Source: Taxawa tesnikishii (nom. ined.) (taxonomy: Eukaryota; Ascomycota; Dothideomycetes; Dothideales). Taken from it: DNA of 64,000 nt. Location of the stretch: assembly GCA_030247885.1 (NCBI GenBank), contig JAPDRO010000017.1, positions 620,001 through 684,000 of the forward strand, in the 5' to 3' direction. The position numbers were made by a program, and so were the translations under genes. The notes beneath the pieces were generated by a model, which saw only the letters and a program-made list of their open reading frames with translations, was not told the DNA's origin and did no database searches. The number at the start of each line of letters is the position of its first letter. The stretch's first letter is position 1. This document shows positions 13,167 to 24,866 of this stretch, piece after piece.

Positions 13167-13854
13167 GGCGGACGAGTTTCCCTACCCTCCACTAGCACGT
13201 TCTTTTTGAAGTCAATATCATGGCATCAAGACCAATCTCCTAAAATTTGGCTCCAAAAGCGATATGACACTCGGCAGAGCACGCGTCCGTCACGCGATAC
13301 TGATCGGCTGGCAAAGTACGGGGTTTAGCAAATCTGATTCCACGTCGGGCAATCGACTAATGTTTTGTTTTTCCAAACTCGGCCTTCGATACTTGGAGAA
13401 GGCAGTCTTGTTCGTTTCTCCATCGCGGTTTGTGCTTCTTCTTCGCACGGATGGGTAGGTGGTGTCATAAAACATGACTCGTTTCTCATCACGAATCTAC
13501 AAACTATACATCTAAGTAACACCATCGCTGCCGCTGCTGCCACACGATCCTGACTTTATCTTGTTCCCGTGTTCGTTCGCACGCGCAAGCCAAACCCAAC
13601 TCTCCAATGCATCCCCTTTGAGGATGCCGGTAACCAGTCCCGTGCATAAAGGATGCTCCGAGCTATCTTGGTGAGACTGTGAGAAGTGTGCATCCAGGCT
13701 CTCTTCCAGTGTGCTTCCAGTGTGCATTCAGGCTCTCCCTCTCGGCACAGCGGGCAAAAGCAAAACAATGCTCCGCGCCGCGTGTCGTCTCCAAGACCAC
13801 TCTGAGGTCATGAGCTTTCATCCAACATCCCACGCTTCACATGCCGTCTCCTCA
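13167..13854. other. Intergenic stretch without a recognisable gene
   Basis: 688 bp between the CorA promoter and the 3' end of the sirtuin gene. Short open frames on both strands lack domains. A 10-bp near-repeat (gtgcttccagtgtgc around 13,707-13,722) is the only local structure noticed. Confidence 0.4.
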
Positions 13855-15127
13855 TCAGAGCGAAGACTTCTTGTCAATATGTCCAAACACATGTCCCAGA
13901 CCATCATTTCCCTTCTCATCATACCGCAGGGTCTTCTCATCCGTCTCTTTGCGCTCATTCAGCGGCTTGATGTCTCCTTCCTTGGAACTCGCAGATTTGT
14001 CTTCCTCGATCTTGCTTTCCCTCTTCTCGCCCAGGTCTTCCTTCCTAACGCGATCTTCATGCCAGCGATTCAAATCCAACGTCTTGTCGATATCCTTTGT
14101 CAACTGCTCCACCTCATCGTGAATCTTCTCATCCTTGCTCTTCTCCGCCTCCTCTTTCTCGCGTGCCGGGTTGGACGCGTTGCTCGGTGCTGCTGTCTTC
14201 GCCCACGCCTCTTCCAAATCTTCCGCCCATCCGCACGCCTTAGCCAACTTCCGCACACCGTCATCGCAGTCGCCCAACAACAGTACGTCATCGGTTCTGC
14301 TGCCCATACCGCCGACTTGCTCTTGGTTGATCAGGAGCCTAGGCACGCCGTCACTGGCGTATCCAGGCAAGCTCGCGAACGGCTGGACCGTCAAGCTGGT
14401 TCCCATGACGATGCAGAGATCAGCGCGCGAGGGCAGGTCGATGTTATCGTGGAAGGCCGAGGGCAGGCGTTCGCCGAAGAAGACAATATCCGGCTTCACT
14501 AACCCACCGCAGGTGGATCGCAAGCAGCGCGGTATTGTCTTGGACATGATGTGCTCCTTGATCTTGTCATCTGGATAGGGGATTTGCAGTCGATGCAGCT
14601 TTGACTCGCAAAACTGCCATGTGCCTCGATGATCTTGTCCCCCGGCACGCCAGCTTCTCTTTCCAAACAATCGATGTTTTGGGTGAAGAGCTTGAGCAGC
14701 AATCCCTTGTCGTGTAGGAGCCGGATGAAAGAGTGTGTCACGGTGGGGCGATACTTTCCTGGGTACAGCTCGTGCGCGAGGGTGTAGAAGGGCGTGGGAT
14801 TCTGTCGGAAGTAAGAGATGTCGAAGACGGCTTCGGCGTAGGGGAGGTTCAGGCGGGCTAGGTTGGCGTAGAGACCTGTGTTCGGGGAGCGGAAATCGGG
14901 GATTCCTGCGCTGGTCGAGATGCCGGCGCCGGTCTGTACAGTCACGTCAGTAAGCGCGTGAAAGCGAGTGGAGGGAAAGGCAAGGCAAGGCAAGGCAAGC
15001 ATACCATGACTACGATCCTTTTCGCCCTCCCATCCTTGATATACTTTGCCAACCCCTCAAGCGTGCGACCCTGCAGCGTCTGTGGCGGCACGCTCTCATC
15101 AATCGGTGTCGACGACTCCTGACCCAT
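13855..15127 (-). CDS. HST2: Sir2-family NAD+-dependent protein deacetylase, Hst2 type
   Basis: Class I sirtuin of the cytoplasmic Hst2/SIRT2 branch, about 400 residues, removing acetyl groups from lysines with NAD+. Visible motifs: [20 protein letters not shown] (NAD-binding GAGxS), TQNIDCLER, catalytic His in [11 protein letters not shown], zinc cysteines in CIDC and CLRSTC, and [12 protein letters not shown]. Exon 1 is 15005-15127, the 71-nt intron is 14934-15004, exon 2 is 13855-14933. I chose the ATG at 15127 ([10 protein letters not shown]) because Hst2 homologues begin just before the [13 protein letters not shown] segment; an in-frame ATG at 15223 would add 32 basic residues. The C-terminal ~130 residues are a highly charged Lys/Glu/Asp tail. 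One base appears to be missing in the run GGGG 14578-14581 (plus strand), which otherwise breaks the zinc module. Confidence 0.92.
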
Positions 15128-15827
15128 ATTGGAGCGACTTCTGCCTGGTTTCCCTCTTCCGGGTTTGGATGCGCCGGGTTGGCGATGGGGCTTGCGCTTA
15201 CGACCTATGACTGCGTTGATCAAGCAGCGGATAATCTTGGGGGTGCTTGTGTTGGTCGCGGGTGAGCGGTGATTCTAGGCTTGGAAGTGTTTTGGAATAG
15301 GGTAGATGAGTTGAGCGAAGATGGGTTTGCTGTGAGGTGCCGCATAGAGGAGCTCGATATTTGCCGCCCACCTGTCGCGCACTTTTTGCGACAACTTTCC
15401 GTCATAGCTCTGCCCCTCCATTGACCATACACTGATTGGATCACGGACAGGCCAAGCCGCATGCAGAATCACACAGCGCGCTGCAAACACGGCCCCTCGT
15501 CTCTACACTCGGTCTTGGGCTGGAGTACCATGGTCGTGCCGTCTCGCCCTCTGCCGCTCCATGATGAAGCAGTTTAGATTAACTGCAGACGCTCCATCCA
15601 ACATTTCCAAGTCGCGCTCCCGCCAGGTGCAAGATGGCCACTGCTCCGCTGACGCAATCGATAAACATAAAAGGCAGCCACTGCCGGCCGGCCGCATCGT
15701 GCCTTCCCCACAAAGGCACGCGGCACAACAGTCCACTACCGAGCAGTACACAGTACACAGTACACAGTACACAGTACACAGTACACAGTACACAGTACAC
15801 TAACTGCACTGGCATCTCGCCCGCAGC
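15128..15827. promoter_or_regulatory. Shared upstream region with a microsatellite
   Basis: 700 bp between the divergent sirtuin and second dienelactone hydrolase genes. It must contain both promoters. The only clear structure is the 7-bp microsatellite at 15744-15799, which ends 28 bp before the proposed start of the downstream gene and so probably lies in its 5' UTR or core promoter. Confidence 0.5.
15744..15799. repeat. Microsatellite, 8 perfect copies of CAGTACA
   Basis: Eight uninterrupted tandem copies of the 7-mer cagtaca. Such a perfect array is expected to vary in copy number between strains. It sits just upstream of the start at 15828 and could influence expression; that is inference. 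Confidence 0.95.
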
Positions 15828-17262
15828 ATGTCTCGCGCCGCTAAACAGTCCAGCGACCTCGGGACCGGCTTCCTGAAATTCAACAGGTAAAACCCGCTCT
15901 GCTCCCCTTACCCCTCATCTCTTCCCCTTCCCCCTCCCCGTTACCACTTACCCCGCATACATACCGCAACTGGCCCGTTGCAGAGGTCGTATGTAGCAAG
16001 GCTGAGAGAGGAGCGCGCAGCATGCCCCGCGTCTGCACATCGCGGCCGACGACGACGAGTTCGACCCGTTGATCCTGCAGCACTGGAAAGAGGAAGGCTT
16101 CGATGTCACATATCTGCCCTACGACGGCAACGCGCGCGCCTTCAAGACCGAACTCTCGCACCTGGCCGATGACCTGGAACTGGGCGAATCGTACGCCTTG
16201 ATCGCATACGGCGACGCAGCTGCAGTCTGCTTGGATGTCCACATAAAGCCGATGCCGCACTTGTGCGCCTTGGTTTGCTACTATCCGACCACCATCCCGA
16301 GCCCGAAGACAAAGTACCCGCCGCATTTGCAGTTGACGGTCCACTTGGCTGCGAGTCAAGGGTTTGCGCCTGCCTTTCCGAGCTATACCTATCAAGGCGT
16401 ACAGCCCGGGTTCGCAGAGCATGATCTGGAAGAGTACAACAAAGTAGCTGCGGGACTGGCCTGGACGAGAACGCTGGGCGCGGTGAGGAAGGGATTCAAG
16501 ATTGACGTGGATCTGGAGGAGGTGTGGGAGAAGCATGTCGCGCGTACGAAACCCATCCTACCCGAAGCTATGATTGGGCCAGAGGAGAAGAGCTAACGGC
16601 GCTTCTGTCCGAACAGTCGAGTTCGCAACCAAAGACGCCGCAGCCACAATGTCCACAATGGTCCAGGAGCCGTATGTAAACCACATACCCACGCTGACCG
16701 GCGGTATCGGCCAGCGCGACCTCCACCGCTTCTACAGGGACTTCTTCATCCCGAACAACCCACCCAGCATGCACATGAAGCTGGTGAGCCGCACCATCGG
16801 CGTCGATCGCGTCGTAGACGAAATGATCATCTCTTTCCGACATACGCAGGAAGTGCCTTGGTTCGTCCCCAACCCCTACCTTACTACAAGACCGATTTCG
16901 GCTGACTGTCGTGGCCCAGGATGCTCCCCGACGTACCGCCCACAGACAAACAAGTCCACGTCGCCCTCGTCAGCGTCGTGTGCATAAGGGGTGGCAAGTT
17001 GTACCACGAACACATATACTGGGACCAAGCCTCCGTGCTCGTACAAACCGGCCTTCTGGATCCAAAACTCGTGCCCGAGAACATGAAAAAGAAGGGTCTG
17101 AGAAGGCTTCCCGTCTACGGTAGGGAAACGGCGGCCAAGGTGTTGGATGAGGAAAGCGAACCTAGTAACGAATTGCTAAGCAAGTGGAAACCTAGCAATG
17201 AGTCCGGCGGGTCGAGGAACCCCTCGTTGCCTGAGAGGACGAAGGCGAACGGATCGCAGTAA
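15828..17262 (+). CDS. Two-domain dienelactone hydrolase with SnoaL-like domain (carboxymethylenebutenolidase type)
   Basis: About 389 residues. The N-terminal half resembles dienelactone hydrolases (RLHIAADDDEFDP, then ALIAYGDAAAVCLD) and the C-terminal half is a SnoaL-like fold (LEFATKDAAATMSTMV, YVNHIPTLTGGIG, LYHEHIYWDQASVLVQ) as in many fungal carboxymethylenebutenolidase annotations. The usual nucleophile elbow (GxCxGG) is not obvious: the equivalent region reads AYGDAAAVC, so hydrolase activity is uncertain. Proposed exons are 15828-15886, 16021-16543, 16617-16860 and 16920-17262; the last two junctions are well supported (VPW|MLPDVPP). The first exon is less sure: reading from it into RLHIAAD requires one extra base in CCCC 16025-16028. 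With that base the total is 1,170 nt, a multiple of three. Confidence 0.78.
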
Positions 17263-17343
17263 CCGCTTGCGGGTGGACGCGAGAAATCCCGAGTCGGTTG
17301 ATGCTGGGATGCGGGGGATGGGGATGAGAGGTGACGGCGCAGC

Positions 17344-18762
17344 TCATCCGACGAACTTGCACGTCGGCATCCTATACTTGTCGAGCGCCCAGTACCGCCG
17401 TCTCACGCCTTCCCACTCGCCTTTTTCTTCCAGGTCCGGGATTGCAATATCTTCCCAGTCGGTGTCGAGTCCGGCTTCGAAGAGATCCATCTCCACGATC
17501 TGTACGCTTGTTAATACATTGTTCCCTCGTAACACCTGCGCATAGAAATCTCGAGATCGCTTACCTTGGTGTAAACGTCGTAACAAACCTGCCTATCCGC
17601 GCCCAGCCCGTTGAAAAACCCAAATCGCCCACTCTGGTCGAGCAGCCCAATGACATACTCGCCGAAGAAATCCTTCAGTGCCTTGTATTCCTCGGCGAAA
17701 GTGTCGAAGTAGATGGCGTCGAAGACTTGGTTCTCCGCCACCAGTTTGGGGACGATATCCTGCCACCGTCCCTCGTGCACCACGACGCCGGCCTTCTCGA
17801 ACCACCCGTCCTTGCGCATGCGCTCGAGCACCGATGGGTGCGCCTCGATGATGTGGTGCGTGGCAGGGCTTTTGGATTGGAAGATGGTGTCGATTATGCC
17901 CATACCGTGGCCTACGTTGAGAATGCGCGGTCCGGGTTTGCCTTTGGCTCCTTCAGGGATCAATGCGTCGACTGAGCGCTGCATAATATCCGTCTCCCAG
18001 GCCATCATCACGCCGTTTTTGTCCGCGTCCAGGAGTCTGTCGTCTTTGAATGTCAGCGCTGAAGCCAGGTAGTCCGCGCTGTTGACGTCGACTTTTCGTT
18101 CCGCACCCTCCGAGTCGACAATGACGAGCTGTGGGACCTCTTCTTCTTCTTCTTCCTCCTCCTGCCCGTCTGCTCTCTCTACCTCTACGATCGAGTCACC
18201 CAAGTCTTGTCCATCTCGTCCCGCACCGGTCGACTCTCCGTCCTGCGTCTGCACAATCTCAAATCCCTCCACCTCCCCATCTGCCGCCACCTCCTCCCCT
18301 CCTCCTCATCTCCGCCAGCAAGCAACTCAAACTCATCCAAGCGATTCAACAAGAGCTCCGCCCTAACCCCGGCCTCCACAACCGTATCATAAACCCTCCT
18401 CAACCCCAGTCTCAGCGCAAGACACCCGGGCGTCTCGCCCTCGGCATCCAGGTCATTCCAGATAGCGCCGTTCTCAAACAGGAACCTGACCGTCTCCACT
18501 GCCCCTCCTCCGCCAACGCCGCACCGTGTATAGCGTCCGAGGGCGGGGCGTCTCGGGGTTCGTCGTCGGCTTCGCACGCCGATATGGCGGCGTGCAGAGG
18601 CGTGTATCCCGTATCTGGGTCCTGCGCGTTGGCGCTGCCAGAGGGGGTGCGGAGAAGTTGCCGGAGGGTGGGGATGTCGTGGTTTGTGGCCGCGAGTAGG
18701 ATCTCCTGGGTCGTGGTGTCGGTGTCGATGTCCATTGTATCGTCTTGATTGTTTGAGGCCAT
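17344..18762 (-). CDS. RMT2: Protein arginine N5-methyltransferase 2 (Rmt2) with ankyrin repeats
   Basis: Fungal Rmt2, about 451 residues, which in yeast methylates the delta nitrogen of an arginine in ribosomal protein L12. The N-terminal part has ankyrin-type repeats (DIPTLRQLLRTPSG, DTGYTPLHAAISACE, ETVRFLFENGAIWNDLD, GETPGCLALRLGL). The methyltransferase part shows SAM motif I as ILNVGHGMGIID and motif II as HHIIEAHPSVLERM, then DAIYFDTFAE. Exons are 17565-18762 and 17344-17499; the 65-nt intron joins VYTK to IVEMDLFEAGLD. The start at 18762 (MASNNQDD) is favoured over an in-frame ATG 38 codons upstream. Two single-base frame changes lie in plus-strand CCCC runs 18502-18505 and 18296-18299; adding one base each gives a multiple of three. 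A long acidic stretch (poly-Glu) follows the ankyrin part. Confidence 0.92.
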
Positions 18763-20006
18763 GATGGGAGGGATGGGGCTGGTTTGTAGTAGGATAGGGT
18801 AGAGTTGAGAAGAGAGGGGAAGTGTGGGAGCTTGGAGGGATGGAACTTTTTTGGAGACGGGCTTATCGATCGGCATGGTTCGGCCCGGAGAAGCCGATCG
18901 ACTGACTCCCTTCCACTTCCACTTCTACTTCCACTTCCACTTCAATTCTCTCTGCCTCGTTCTCTCATCATCTTATTCGTTCTGCACGCCCGGAGTGTGC
19001 TTGTACGTCCACTATACGCTCAGTCGTCTTCTGCGGCTCCATGAGAACCGTTGTGTTCTGCATCTTCCGAGTAGAACATGGATCAGCGCAGTTTTGTCAA
19101 CCAGATCTCTGCATCATATGGTCAGTACAAACGGTCTCGTTTGTCTTTTTACATATGTAGACTTTGCGACAGAAAAGCTTCTGCGAGGCCTGGACTCCAA
19201 GGGCGAGAACAATGACGGAAAAGCGAAGCAATCGGTGAGCCAACACTGGACCGTGTTCGTACAGACTCGATCTCTCCCATGTCTACTATTTCCTTATCGT
19301 GTCCCTCTCTAGTCTCTGCCCGCCCCGTCTTACAACGTTTACCCCATCCTGTCCTATTGAGCTACTGTTACTCTACCTCAGGCTATTCTCGCAAGTCTCT
19401 AGCTTTGCAAAACGTTGACCCCTGTATGAGTGGTGGAGGAACCCAGTGACTTTGGTAATGATGATGCCACAAGATTCCATCTTTAACCGTAGTAGTGTAC
19501 GGGTAAAGAGACGAATATGAGTACATCTACCTAGTGGGGTTGCATCATGCACACCTACACTGTCGCACTAAGGTGTCCCGGTGACCACTCGCAGGTATGG
19601 TCAGCGCTTCGCTTAAGCAAGGCAGACATTGCTGAGCAGTGTCCCCGCCGCGAACCACGATGGATTTTAGACGGAGGAAGCGTTGGAAGAATTTCTCACA
19701 GAAAGAGTGTGCGATAGATTCTTCATTCACAAGCGAGCCGTATACACTACACGGATATGCGTGGACATCATACAAACGTATGTCTTGGCGGAGAGGGTTT
19801 GAGGGCCTTGAACAGGTCTGCACGAGGAACTTATTGCGAATTTAGCTACTCCAATGTGTGTTTGAGAAGAACAAACGCCCAGCGTTCCAGCAGAACAGCA
19901 AAGACAGTCAGCAATCGCGCATAACAAAAGAAGGGAACATCAGACACATGTTCGACAGCCTATGGCAGAGAGAAGTTTTCAATCCACCGCCACGAGTGCG
20001 AGCCGC
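18763..20006. other. Intergenic stretch without a recognisable gene
   Basis: 1.24 kb between RMT2 and the xylanase. A short imperfect array of cttcca-type hexamers occurs at about 18,905-18,945. A weak candidate for a very small spliced gene starts at 19,079 (MDQRSFVNQISASY, then DFATEKLLRGLDSKG after a possible 40-nt intron), but no family is recognised and I do not annotate it. Confidence 0.35.
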
Positions 20007-20719
<713 letters not shown>

Positions 20720-22000
20720 TGTGGGAGAAGCGAGGGTCAATTGTGCAGCGTATCAAAGACTCAAGGCAAGTGGTAACGAAAGTGCTGAGAGACTGACTTG
20801 TTGGTGTTCTGGGGGCTTGAATTGGGGTGAGACGTATTGCGGTTCATATACCCTTCTCCCGTGTCCCTCCTGTCCGCAGCCATGGTCGTGTATGTGTGTT
20901 CTCCTCAATCTATGCCAGACTTTGGACGTGTCACCATGCCATGCAGCATGTAGCATGTAGCATGCGGCAAGTAGCACCCGTCTCCCTTTCACCGTTGAGC
21001 CCTAGTTGTCGCGGGTTGTTTAGCCGCAACGGCTGAAGGTGAAATGGGGTGTGAGTTGTCACAAGTCATGTTTGAGGTTGGAACCAAGGCTGGCAGTGAA
21101 AGCTTGGTTGAATTCAAGCTACCCTGTCAAGAGTCCGAGACGGGGGCGGGGGCGGCCCGAACACGCTTGTGTGATTTAGGCTGATTGGTCAGCAGCTGTC
21201 AACTCCCGCCCCCGGAGATTTGAGGGTGGATTTGTCGGATAACACCAGGTCAGGCGTCCATCACCTGGGCAGAGTCGTAAGGGCGAAGAGCTCGGCTGTG
21301 CTTGCTTAGACTGCCTTTTGGAATGCGCTTTCGCAGCAGAAGTTTGCTGCGATTCAACGCTCCATGCTTAACCTTGAGCAGAAGCTTTCTTCGACTTCTA
21401 ACATCACCCTCTGTTACAGACGCAGATGAGACCGCCACTCTGGCACAAGACAAAAGCAAGCTTGTCCGCCCTCAGGAAAAAGAAGAAAAATAAAAATAAA
21501 AAATAAAAGCACTAATCCGTCAATGCAAATCCGCCTCGGTCTACCGATTTGGATCATGAATCAAGTCTAGGAAATTGGAGCGTGCGTATCTCGCTGCTCA
21601 AAGCTGTGACATCAGTCTCAAAGGACGAAAACTAGAAGCTTGGGGGATTGCTACAAGTACAACCAGCTACGCGCATACAAAGTTAGCCACGCGAGCTGCA
21701 TTTGAGAACTATCTTCCTCTTGTAGGCCGAGCGTGGTGCAATCGACTGTCCGCTGACGTTCTTTACCAAAGACGCTCGAAACTTTATATAAAGCCGCCGC
21801 GTCAGTGCAATCTGATCAAAACAGGTTTGGAGTCGATGTACGAGCTTAACCGAGGGATACGACAACAGGAAAGCACACATATGTAAAGATGGTTTCGCGC
21901 GTGCGACATACTGGATTTGAGCGCTTGATTGACTCGAGCCTATTGTGTTTCGCCGTAGCGTTCTGCAACTGTCTTGTATCTGAACGATACAGTCGCTACC
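20720..22000. promoter_or_regulatory. Intergenic region upstream of two divergent genes
   Basis: 1.28 kb containing the xylanase promoter on one side and the membrane-protein promoter on the other. A short direct repeat (catgtagcatgtagcatg near 20,945-20,962) and a G+C-rich patch (gggggcgggggcgg near 21,142) are visible. Open frames here have no recognisable domain. I could not identify a specific XlnR-type site with confidence. Confidence 0.4.
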
Positions 22001-22708
22001 ATGCTCGGCCGAGCCAAAAAGCACCATCTGAGAAGGCAGGAAATGCTCCGAAAAAGAGAGGCCAACATGGGACATCCCGTGAGTTGCTGCCGCTGGCGTA
22101 TATGCATCATCAGCCCCGACTGACACACCAAACAGTATCTTCTTTGGCATCATGTTCATCCTCTCGATCGCCGAACTGGGCTTCACAGTGGATTCCTTCA
22201 TCTACCTCCAACGCAAACACAAATGGTGGTCCAACACCGAACGCGCACGTCTCGCCTTCCTAGTCTTCTCCGCCGTCCGCACGATCGCGCTTAGCGCTGT
22301 ATACGTAGGGTGAGTCCTCTTCTTCTTCTTCTTCTCCTCCTCCTCCTCTCAACCTCACCCTTCCTCTACCCCACCTGCAACCGCTCACGGTTCAAATGCA
22401 GATTCCACTGGGCGCAGAAGTGGTTCCACTCAATGTTCCACACCATCTTCCTCGTCTTGTCAACAGTCTTCTGGGTCGTATCCGGCGTCTTAATCCATCA
22501 GATGTGGGGCTACAAGCAATGCGGCGGCGTCGGTGGGATTAAAGGCGGGTTGAATGAGTGTCACGAGATTAAGATCATCGAGATCTTGGCTTGGGTCATT
22601 GCGGGCGTGAGTGTTGTTGCCACAGTGCCGGTACTTATGAATGCCATGAAGAGGCGCAAGAGGCAGGCGGAGCAGAAGATGGAGGAGAAGACGGCCGCGT
22701 CGGGATAG
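22001..22708 (+). CDS. Small membrane protein, MARVEL-like, probably four helices
   Basis: Multi-span membrane protein of about 185 residues. Hydrophobic segments are IFFGIMFILSIAELGFTV, ARLAFLVFSAVRTIALSAVY, MFHTIFLVLSTVFWVVSGVL and IIEILAWVIAGVSVVATVPV, with a basic tail (MKRRKRQAEQK). This arrangement is like fungal MARVEL-domain proteins of the plasma membrane, but no diagnostic motif is present, so function is unknown. The intron 22310-22401 is well supported (VYVG|FHWAQKW). The 5' end is not settled: using the ATG at 22001 with exon 22001-22078, donor GTGAGT at 22079 and acceptor at 22135, the next exon falls one position out of frame. Either the start exon differs or a base is missing or extra nearby. 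Confidence 0.65.
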
Positions 22709-22718
22709 CAGATTGTGT

Positions 22719-23613
22719 TCATAGGCTCCCGAGCACCTTTTCCACAACCTGTCCCAGATCCTCCCTCTCAAGTCCCAACAACCCATTCGCAAAGTCTTTC
22801 TGGCCCTCCCAGTTCGCGTCAATGATCCCCACGACGGAGACCATATCCTCCGTCGCCTGCGCAGGGTCCTTTTCCCACTCCTGCTTCACGCCCTCGATAT
22901 ACTCCTCCGACCTGGCCTGTTCCACGTGCCACTTCCCCCGTGACCCTCTCACACTCCCTCAAAAGCTCGTTCTGTGTAATGCAGAAGCTCTGGATATACA
23001 GCATCCGATTCTTCGTCTCCGCTTCTTTCTGCAGAATCCTGACGGTAGCTAACGCAATAGTATCCAACGTCGTGGTCGACCATCTGACATCGCCGCCGTC
23101 AAAGATGCGCGCCTCGCGCCCGCGGACGTCGAACGCGAGCAACTCCCCGCCCAGGCCGTAGTCGAAGAAGTGCCCGCACACCAAACTCGTCCAGCTCAAC
23201 CCGCCCTCGGCCGCCCGTTCGATCAGATGATCCCGGACCCTCTTCTTGGCCACGTACAGCGGCACCAACCGCAACGCGCGCTCGCTGCTGCTATCGCACG
23301 ACCCGAAATCGGCCGGGATGAACCTCGTCACGCCGGCTTTTGCTGCCGCGTCCGCGATTCTGATCTGCAGGTCCGCGAGGCTGCCACCCGTCGCCACGAT
23401 AACCGCGTCCTGCCCCTTGAGTGCCTGCGCCAGTTCCTCTTCGGGGAACTCGTCGGAGACGTGTTTGTGCGAGACCGACGACGGGTAGGTCGAGGAGGAG
23501 GACTGGCGCGACAGCACTGTCACGCTGAAGTTGCCTGCGGAGAGGAGGTGGGAGAGGATGTGGGGCCCGAGTTTGCCGTTGGCGCCGACGAGGGTGACTT
23601 TGGTAAGGGGCAT
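22719..23613 (-). CDS. NmrA-like / isoflavone-reductase-like NAD(P)-binding protein
   Basis: Single-domain Rossmann protein of the atypical short-chain dehydrogenase (NmrA/isoflavone reductase-like) family, about 297 residues, no intron. The dinucleotide-binding motif is KVTLVGANGKLGPHIL near the start (GxxGxxG); later landmarks are DAVIVATGG, GVTRFIPADFGS and the AKKRVRDHL helix. Catalytic role and substrate are unknown; members range from redox sensors to reductases. Near the C terminus the frame changes in a five-base run, CCCCC 22936-22940 on the plus strand. Here one base looks extra, because removing it gives VTGKWHVEQARSEEYIEG, the form seen in relatives, and a multiple of three. It converges tail to tail with the membrane-protein gene, only 10 bp apart. 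Confidence 0.85.
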
Positions 23614-23956
23614 GGTGGTAGAGTCGTACAGGTGGGTGGAAGTACAATAATGGTACGAGGGTACATATCATGGGAGAGGCGCGCGGGATGTGGAAAGGTT
23701 TATAAATGCGGGGGCGGAGCGGAGATCAAAGCTCGGAACACCGCTCCGTTTATCGCTATCGCTATCGCCTTCCATTTTTGGATGAAGCTGCAGACGATGT
23801 TCATCTTGTATACTTAAACGTTGGATACGTCCTCAACTACATATGTACTCATCCGTGCACGTGAGACGGTCGGAGAGACCGCTCGAGTCGACGTTCATTC
23901 CGAGGCTTCCTGACGACCTGGCCCGCCAGCCCTGCCAGCGACCCATCTCCGTAGCT
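23614..23956. other. Intergenic stretch
   Basis: 343 bp between the NmrA-like promoter and the 3' end of the acetylxylan esterase gene. No gene or repeat recognised apart from a short cgctat repetition near 23,754-23,766. Confidence 0.4.
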
Positions 23957-24866
23957 TTAGAGTTTGGAGTTCACAAACGCAAGGGCGTTCTGACCGTACT
24001 CTGATCCGTATCCTTGGTGCGTAGCAGCGTTGCTCCCGTTTGAGCAGTACGGGTCTGAGGCATCGCAGTAGCTGCGAATACGCGCAGTGTACGGCGAGCA
24101 GGAGAAGCCTGCAGGGCGAGGGTCAAACTAATGAGATCGTGTCAGCTGATCGCTCTGCACCATGGGAGCCACCGTTGGGGAGCATTCGAAGAATGAGGGA
24201 TCGCTTACGCCATTGGCAGTCGAGGTGCCGTAGTTGAACGGCTCGTTGGGAGAGTGACGTGGGTTACCCATCCAGATAACCGCCTTGAGCTGAGCGGCAG
24301 CAGCGGAGCTAATGAGCGAGGCAGTGTTTGTAACTCCCTGGTTGGGATCTCCACCTCCGCAGAGAGCGTTATCCATGATTTGGGATCCCTGGTGGTTATC
24401 TTGTCAGCATCGATACAATCTCTTACAAATCATCCCATACGCCGGTACCTAACACTCCAGCAGCCAGCTCGAGGATTGGAAGTCGCATGCAGCATAGCAG
24501 GATAGGGCGAGATCAACATACCTGCGAATACCCAACGTACACCAACTCGGTGTTGGGGCACTGCTTGTTAAAAGCATTGATCTGGTTCGCAACAGCCGTG
24601 GTGCCCGCCTGCACACTGCTGGCGTACTGCGCGTTGGTGCCGCCCGCGGCTGGGTAGTTGATCGCTTCGGCCGTCGCGCCTGGGTGTGCGTTCAGGATGA
24701 GGTTGACAACGGTGCCGGCAGAGCCATAGCCCGCTGGCGCGGTCGTCTCACGGGCGCCGAAGACGTGGATGTTGGGGCATGCGCGCTCTTGCAACTCAGG
24801 CACTGCAGCTGGAGCGGCGAGGGCGCCGGTGAAAAGGAGGGAGGCGGCGGTGGCGCGGAAGTGCAT
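23957..24866 (-). CDS. Secreted acetylxylan esterase / cutinase-fold esterase, family CE5
   Basis: Carbohydrate esterase family 5 enzyme, about 231 residues, which removes acetyl groups from xylan outside the cell. MHFRATAASLLFTGALAAP is a signal peptide. The nucleophile Ser lies in VGYSQGSQIMDNALCGGGD, the catalytic Asp in CDASDPYC and the His in ATHQGYGSEYG; several paired cysteines fit the family disulfides. Three exons are 24522-24866, 24209-24388 and 23957-24127; introns are 133 nt and 81 nt, the first splitting the GYSQ|G elbow. The lengths sum to 696 nt, a multiple of three, with no frame problem. The motif details fit acetylxylan esterase better than cutinase, but enzyme specificity cannot be decided from sequence alone. 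Confidence 0.93.

Noticed and set aside
13711-14502. Long plus-strand open frame of 263 codons
   Set aside because: It is antisense to the sirtuin exon, which has clear family motifs; the plus-strand product has no recognisable domain.
15744-15799. CRISPR-like array
   Set aside because: The repeat unit is only 7 bp with no spacers; it is a microsatellite, and the genome is eukaryotic.
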